A stretch of 21,143 nt of DNA from an uncultured Parabacteroides sp. (GTDB lineage Bacteria; Bacteroidota; Bacteroidia; Bacteroidales; Tannerellaceae), in assembly GCA_934725305.1 (NCBI GenBank), contig CAKVBA010000050.1:1-21143 (forward strand), written 5' to 3'. The position numbers were made by a program, and so were the translations under genes. Positions within the stretch are counted from its first letter, which is position 1, and every line of letters begins with the position of its first letter. This document shows, piece after piece, positions 17,833 to 21,143 of the stretch. The notes under the pieces were generated by a model. That model worked only from the letters and a program-made list of their open reading frames with translations. It ran no database searches and was not told the origin of the DNA.

Positions 17833-17834
17833 AG

Positions 17835-17945
17835 AGCCTACCCATTTTCAAAAAAGTCCCTACCTTTTTTTGAAAAAGTCTATACCCTTTTTCCAAAAAG
17901 TCTATAGACTATTGAAAGATAGGCTATAACCCCTTTTTTCAGAGT
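17835..17945. repeat. Palindromic word cluster, right arm (inverted)
   Basis: Read in reverse, this arm repeats the words of the left arm: TGGGTAGGCTCTCC, GGTAGGGACTTTTTT, a GTATAGACTTTTT variant and AGTCTATAGACT (17899-17910, perfect palindrome). Word order and spacing are similar but not identical, so it is a mosaic rather than a simple inverted duplicate. Confidence 0.75.
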
Positions 17946-18160
17946 GTTTGGGCCGAGACAGATTCTTCTGTCAAGTCCGGCGAAGTCGCCCGTTGTTTTA
18001 GCCGGATCCGTTATCACTTTTAGCAAGCAAAATCCAGACAAAAATACAATAACTATCTCTCAGCGCATATTTGATTCAGACAAATTTTGATGCAGCTTCA
18101 AAAAGTGCCGACAAGAGTTGGAAAGAATAAAAATATTCAGCTGCTTTACTTTTTTCGTCC

Positions 18161-18180
18161 TAATGACCGATTTGGGTTAA
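18161..18180 (-). repeat. Core repeat copy 3 (inverted)
   Basis: TAATGACCGATTTGGGTTAA is the reverse complement of TTAACCCAAATCGGTCATTA. It is inverted relative to copies 1 and 2, enclosing about 520-665 bp between opposing copies. Confidence 0.75.
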
Positions 18181-18251
18181 AAAGAGACAGAACGAAGAAT
18201 CTTGAAACCCAACAAACGAGAAAAACTTTGCCCATACCGCCTTTATAAAAA

Positions 18252-18282
18252 TTTGTTTATTCAATTATAAAGTTTATATTTG
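18252..18282 (+). promoter_or_regulatory. Complete Bacteroidetes promoter for the 18315 gene
   Basis: TTTG at 18252-18255 and TATATTTG at 18275-18282 match the -33 and -7 consensus with a 19-bp spacer, the best promoter in the window. Transcription should start near 18289, about 26 bases before the ATG at 18315. Confidence 0.8.
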
Positions 18283-18314
18283 CGACAATCAGTAATACTA
18301 AAAAGAATACCATT

Positions 18315-18947
18315 ATGAATATCCAAATTTCAGTTTCCGACATATTCAGAAAAGGACTAAAAAGTGCCAAATCACAAATGTGGGTATTAGCCGGGTTACT
18401 CATCGGTTATTTCATTTTGTCATTCACATTGAACATATTTGCCATGCCCATACAACAGTCGCTGACCGGACGGGTTATTGTTAATATAGTAAGTATCCTC
18501 TTTTCAGCCATCTTTAATCTGGGTTACTTCAAAAACCATTTTCAGGCCTTAGATGATATGGAACCACAATTCTCTGCCTACGGACAAGAGAGTCGCAAAG
18601 TCATGACCTATTTGGCTGCCCTTGTTATAACCACTTTAGCCACAGTGATAGGCCTCTTGCTATTCGTCATTCCCGGTATATACTTAGCTATCAGATTACA
18701 ATACTATACAGCCTTTATCATTGAAGAAAATGCAGGTGCTATCGAATCGTTGAAACGAAGTTGGCAAATTACGCAAGGACACACTGGATCGCTGTTTCTG
18801 CTCTTCTTGGCTATGTTGGGAATCGGCATCATCGGTTTGCTCCTAGCTTTTATAGGTGTTTTCTTTGCCATTCCCGTCATCTACCAGATGTACTGCGAAT
18901 CATTCCGCCGCCTGAATACGCCTTTGCAGTTCTTGGATAAGGCATAA
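18315..18947 (+). CDS. Small polytopic membrane protein (YciC/DUF975-like)
   Basis: This 210-residue integral membrane protein has hydrophobic stretches near residues 21-43, 52-72, 96-126 and 157-192, the last two long enough to hold re-entrant or paired helices. The segment VIPGIYLAIRLQYYTAFIIEENAGAIESLKRSW is typical of a loose superfamily (DUF975, YciC, GDPD membrane domain) in which a Pro-Gly-Ile turn precedes a conserved Ser-x-x-Trp amphipathic helix. No catalytic motif is visible and the function is unknown. It has its own strong promoter and ends 10 bp before the LacI-family gene, so the two are likely co-transcribed. The exact family name is uncertain. Confidence 0.8.
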   Translation: MNIQISVSDIFRKGLKSAKSQMWVLAGLLIGYFILSFTLNIFAMPIQQSLTGRVIVNIVSILFSAIFNLGYFKNHFQALDDMEPQFSAYGQESRKVMTYLAALVITTLATVIGLLLFVIPGIYLAIRLQYYTAFIIEENAGAIESLKRSWQITQGHTGSLFLLFLAMLGIGIIGLLLAFIGVFFAIPVIYQMYCESFRRLNTPLQFLDKA

Positions 18948-18957
18948 TACAAACTCT

Positions 18958-20019
18958 ATGAACAAAAATTATCGAATAAAAGACATCGCAGAAATGGCAG
19001 GTGTATCAACCGGAACCGTTGACCGATTCCTGCATAATAGAGGGAAAATCTCAATAAAAGCACAGAAAAAGGTCGATCAAGTCTTGAAAGAAATCAATTA
19101 TCAGCCCAATTTAATAGCTCGTTCACTGGCTTTAAAAAAGACCTATCACCTGTATGCTTTGATTCCGTCCTATACGGAAGGAGATTATTGGGAACTCTTT
19201 TATCATGGTATCCATAAAGCAGAAAAAGAATTATTCAGCTATAATGTGGAGATCTAATATCTCTATTTCGATCCATACGATAAAAGCAGTTTTGACCAGC
19301 TGATACCACAGATAGACAAGGATTGCTGTCAGGGAGTTGTTATAGCCACACTGTTTAAAGAGAGCGTGCTGTCACTAACACATAAGCTGGACGAAATGGA
19401 TATTCCCTATGTGCTGGTTGATGCTAACATAAAGAACACCCATAGCATAGCCTACTTTGGAACGCATTCCTACGACTCGGGGCACATTGCCGGACATTTA
19501 ATGTATGAACAACTGAAAAGAAAAGATGACATTGCCGTGTTCCGCTTTGTAAGCAAAGGAGAGACAATGTCAAACCAAGTGCAACAGCGAGAAAAGGGAT
19601 TCCGTGACTATCTGCACCAACAGGTGTTTGAAGGAAATATACACACCATCCACATCCATGCAGAAGAGATAGAAAAGGACATTCCGCTTCTTGATACATT
19701 TCTAAAAGATCATCCCTATATCCGTGGAGGTATCGTTTTCAGCTCACGCGCCCATGTCATTGCCGATTATCTGAATGAACATCATCCCGACATCGACTTC
19801 AAAATGATTGGTTATGACGTGATTGACAGTAATGTCCGCCACCTGAAAGAAGGCCATATCACTCATCTGATAGCCCAACGCCCCGAAGAGCAAGCAGCCA
19901 ATAGTATGCGGGCATTATTTGACTTCCTGATTCAAAAAAAGAGTCCTAAGAAGATCAATTATATGCCTATCGACATCTTAATAAAAGAAAACATCGAATA
20001 TTATGATAATTATATTTAA
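18958..20019 (+). pseudogene. LacI-family transcriptional regulator interrupted by an in-frame TAA
   Basis: Read through, this encodes a full-length LacI-type regulator of about 353 residues. The N-terminal helix-turn-helix YRIKDIAEMAGVSTGTVDRFLHNRG is followed by the hinge NYQPNLIARSLA and a periplasmic-binding-protein-like sensor domain that would bind a sugar or similar ligand. A TAA at 19255-19257 stops translation after 99 residues. The same frame continues without any shift (YLYFDPYDKSSFDQL...) to the natural stop at 20017-20019, with conserved text throughout, so only one codon differs. Possible outcomes are a lost regulator, a short DNA-binding fragment of 99 residues, a separately initiated sensor fragment (for example from GTG at 19366), or a sequencing error. 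It follows the membrane protein gene by 10 bp. Confidence 0.8.
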
Positions 20020-20171
20020 CGGAGGTGAGTACATCCCATTATCCATCCAAACAGTCACGTAAAAAATAAATATAATATTCCATTCATTCAATATGTGCTC
20101 GTGCATAATACAAAGAATGAAAAGATGTGTCAAGATTTAAGAAATAGAAAAGATCTCTGTTTGGTTTTTCT

Positions 20172-20179
20172 TATCTTTG
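20172..20179 (+). promoter_or_regulatory. -7 box (TATCTTTG) for the M23 peptidase
   Basis: TATCTTTG matches TAnnTTTG, 21 bp before the ATG at 20201, giving a very short leader of roughly 15 bases. The nearest TTTG (20160-20163) is too close to be a -33 element. Confidence 0.6.
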
Positions 20180-20200
20180 TGACATAAACAGCAATCCATC

Positions 20201-20980
20201 ATGAGAGTAGGGACAAAATTAAACATCATATTAATCGCACTTCTGATTCTAACGGTATGTCAGGCAAGCCTCTTAAAACATCCGAAGAACACCTTACCTA
20301 AAGTGATTGCAAACTATCCGAAGACAGAAATACCATTACCCATAAAAGATTTTACATTTCTCTTTCCAACCACAGCAAAGCTGGCCGAGATGCCTAAGCC
20401 CCGCAAGGAAATTGCGACAGACTTCTCGGCCCGTGAACGCAGTGTTTTGGCTGTAGCAAATCCAACGCTATTTAAAAATGGAGATACCGAAATTATTGAT
20501 TTGTCACTCATTCCTAAAGATGAGTATGCTTTCCCCTTATCAGGAGGAAAAGTAATTTCTCCGTATGCAGGCCAACGTAAAAGACATTCTGGTGTAGATA
20601 TCAAGACATTCCCCAACGATACGATAGTAGCTGCTTTTGATGGTATTGTACGCATGTCACAACGCTATGCAGCCTATGGCAATCTCATCGCCATTCGTCA
20701 TTATAATGGGTTGGAAACGGTCTATAGCCACAACTCAAAGAATCTAGTTAAGCCGGGTACATTTGTCAAGGCCGGTCAGCCAATCGCCCTCTGTGGACGT
20801 ACTGGACGAGCCACCACAGAACATCTGCACTTTGAAGTTCGTATTGATGGACAACATATCAATCCCAATCTGGTTTTTAACCTGCATAATCACAGACTAC
20901 ATCACAAATATTTGGTCTGTACTAAAAAAAGCGGAAAGGTTAATGTCAAAGCTCTTTATGTTCTTCCCCACCAGCGCTAA
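20201..20980 (+). CDS. M23 family (LytM) metallopeptidase
   Basis: This is a zinc endopeptidase of the LytM/lysostaphin fold that cleaves peptidoglycan cross-links. An N-terminal hydrophobic segment (about residues 8-25) targets it to the envelope, as a signal peptide or anchor; a Cys at position 20 is followed by QAS, but no good lipobox precedes it. After a linker of about 85 residues the catalytic domain starts near residue 108. All expected residues are present: zinc ligands His129 and Asp133 (HSGVD) and His210 (HLH), with His177 (YSHNSK) and His208 as catalytic histidines, so it should be active. The C-terminal 40 residues are basic. It has its own promoter and stands alone on the plus strand. 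Confidence 0.92.
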   Translation: MRVGTKLNIILIALLILTVCQASLLKHPKNTLPKVIANYPKTEIPLPIKDFTFLFPTTAKLAEMPKPRKEIATDFSARERSVLAVANPTLFKNGDTEIIDLSLIPKDEYAFPLSGGKVISPYAGQRKRHSGVDIKTFPNDTIVAAFDGIVRMSQRYAAYGNLIAIRHYNGLETVYSHNSKNLVKPGTFVKAGQPIALCGRTGRATTEHLHFEVRIDGQHINPNLVFNLHNHRLHHKYLVCTKKSGKVNVKALYVLPHQR

Positions 20981-21020
20981 AGACGTTGCAAGACATCTCG
21001 TCTAACAAGATAGTATTCTC

Positions 21021-21037
21021 TTGACCGAATTGGATTA
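21021..21037 (-). repeat. Core repeat copy 4 (degraded)
   Basis: TTGACCGAATTGGATTA differs at two positions from the reverse complement of the 17621-17640 copy (TGACCGAATTGGGTTA within it). It lies 41 bp after the peptidase stop. Confidence 0.5.
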
Positions 21038-21088
21038 GATTTCTACTGAGCCTCAAAATGAGGTCCAAAAACATAAACCATATTCAAT

Positions 21089-21143
21089 AAAAAAGGACTA
21101 AATACAAAACCAACCCATTAAAGTTTAATTTCGTATTTAATCC
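21089..21143 (-). terminator. Terminator of a minus-strand gene beyond the right edge
   Basis: GGACTAAATAC (21095-21105) pairs with GTATTTAATCC (21133-21143) apart from one G-T wobble. Read on the minus strand, the stem is followed by six T residues (complement of 21089-21094). This is the expected layout for the end of a convergent gene lying outside the window. The window ends at the stem, so it may extend further. Confidence 0.55.

Larger units (their letters stand above)
17136..18314. other. 1.2-kb gene-free divergent region
   Basis: The region lies between the divergently read efflux operon and the membrane-protein gene. It has no open frame of useful length on either strand and no tRNA or recognised RNA gene. 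Beyond the two promoters and the repeat arrays listed separately, 17641-17760 and 17946-18080 show nothing recognised. AATTTTGATGCAGC at 18083-18096 is a rough inverse of GGTGCGTCAGAATT near 17574, so 17573-18096 could be a decayed miniature element. Confidence 0.6.

Noticed and set aside
17395..17945. Possible CRISPR array
   Set aside because: The repeated words are short, vary in sequence and spacing, and occur in both orientations; there are no uniform repeats with unique spacers and no cas genes.
18958..19257. Independent small HTH protein of 99 residues
   Set aside because: The frame continues past the stop with conserved LacI sensor-domain sequence, so an interrupted full-length regulator is simpler than two separate genes.

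Overview
The window looks like chromosomal DNA of a Bacteroidales gut anaerobe (Bacteroides/Phocaeicola/Parabacteroides group). Evidence: several promoters carry the Bacteroidetes -7 box TAnnTTTG (136-143, 10282-10289 minus, 17248-17255 minus, 18275-18282, 20172-20179), most genes lack a Shine-Dalgarno sequence, SecA is a long 1118-residue Bacteroidetes form, and an Lnb-type lipoprotein N-acyltransferase is present. Genus and species cannot be fixed from the sequence alone.

Layout. (1) 1-73: three 23-bp direct repeats built on GGTACCG, possibly the end of an insertion element lying off the left edge. (2) 160-6385, plus strand: lnb (DUF4105), an alkaline-phosphatase-superfamily protein that seems to have lost its catalytic residues, and secA. 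Together they form an envelope-biogenesis and secretion cluster. (3) 6431-6593: a non-coding repeat-like element. (4) 6610-8943, plus: glycerate 2-kinase and alanine dehydrogenase, ended by a strong terminator. (5) 9287-10228, minus: malate dehydrogenase, convergent with alanine dehydrogenase. (6) 10491-17135, minus: a four-gene unit in the order membrane-fusion lipoprotein, RND pump, outer-membrane factor lipoprotein, divergent LpxA-like acyltransferase, closed by a hairpin terminator. (7) 17136-18314: about 1.2 kb without a gene, packed with palindromes and inverted words. (8) 18315-20019, plus: a small polytopic membrane protein and a LacI-family regulator broken by one in-frame stop codon. 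(9) 20201-20980, plus: a secreted or anchored M23 (LytM) peptidase with intact zinc ligands. (10) 20981-21143: non-coding, with one more copy of the dispersed core repeat and an apparent terminator for a minus-strand gene beyond the right edge.

Much of the window concerns the cell envelope: lipoprotein acylation, Sec export, tripartite efflux, a lipid-A-type acyltransferase and peptidoglycan cleavage. Central carbon and nitrogen metabolism (glycerate, alanine, malate) sits in the middle. The observations most worth a second look are the apparently dead phosphatase between lnb and secA, the LpxA paralogue that lacks two conserved histidines and is fused transcriptionally to an efflux operon, the palindrome-rich intergenic mosaic upstream of that operon, and the nonsense-interrupted LacI regulator.
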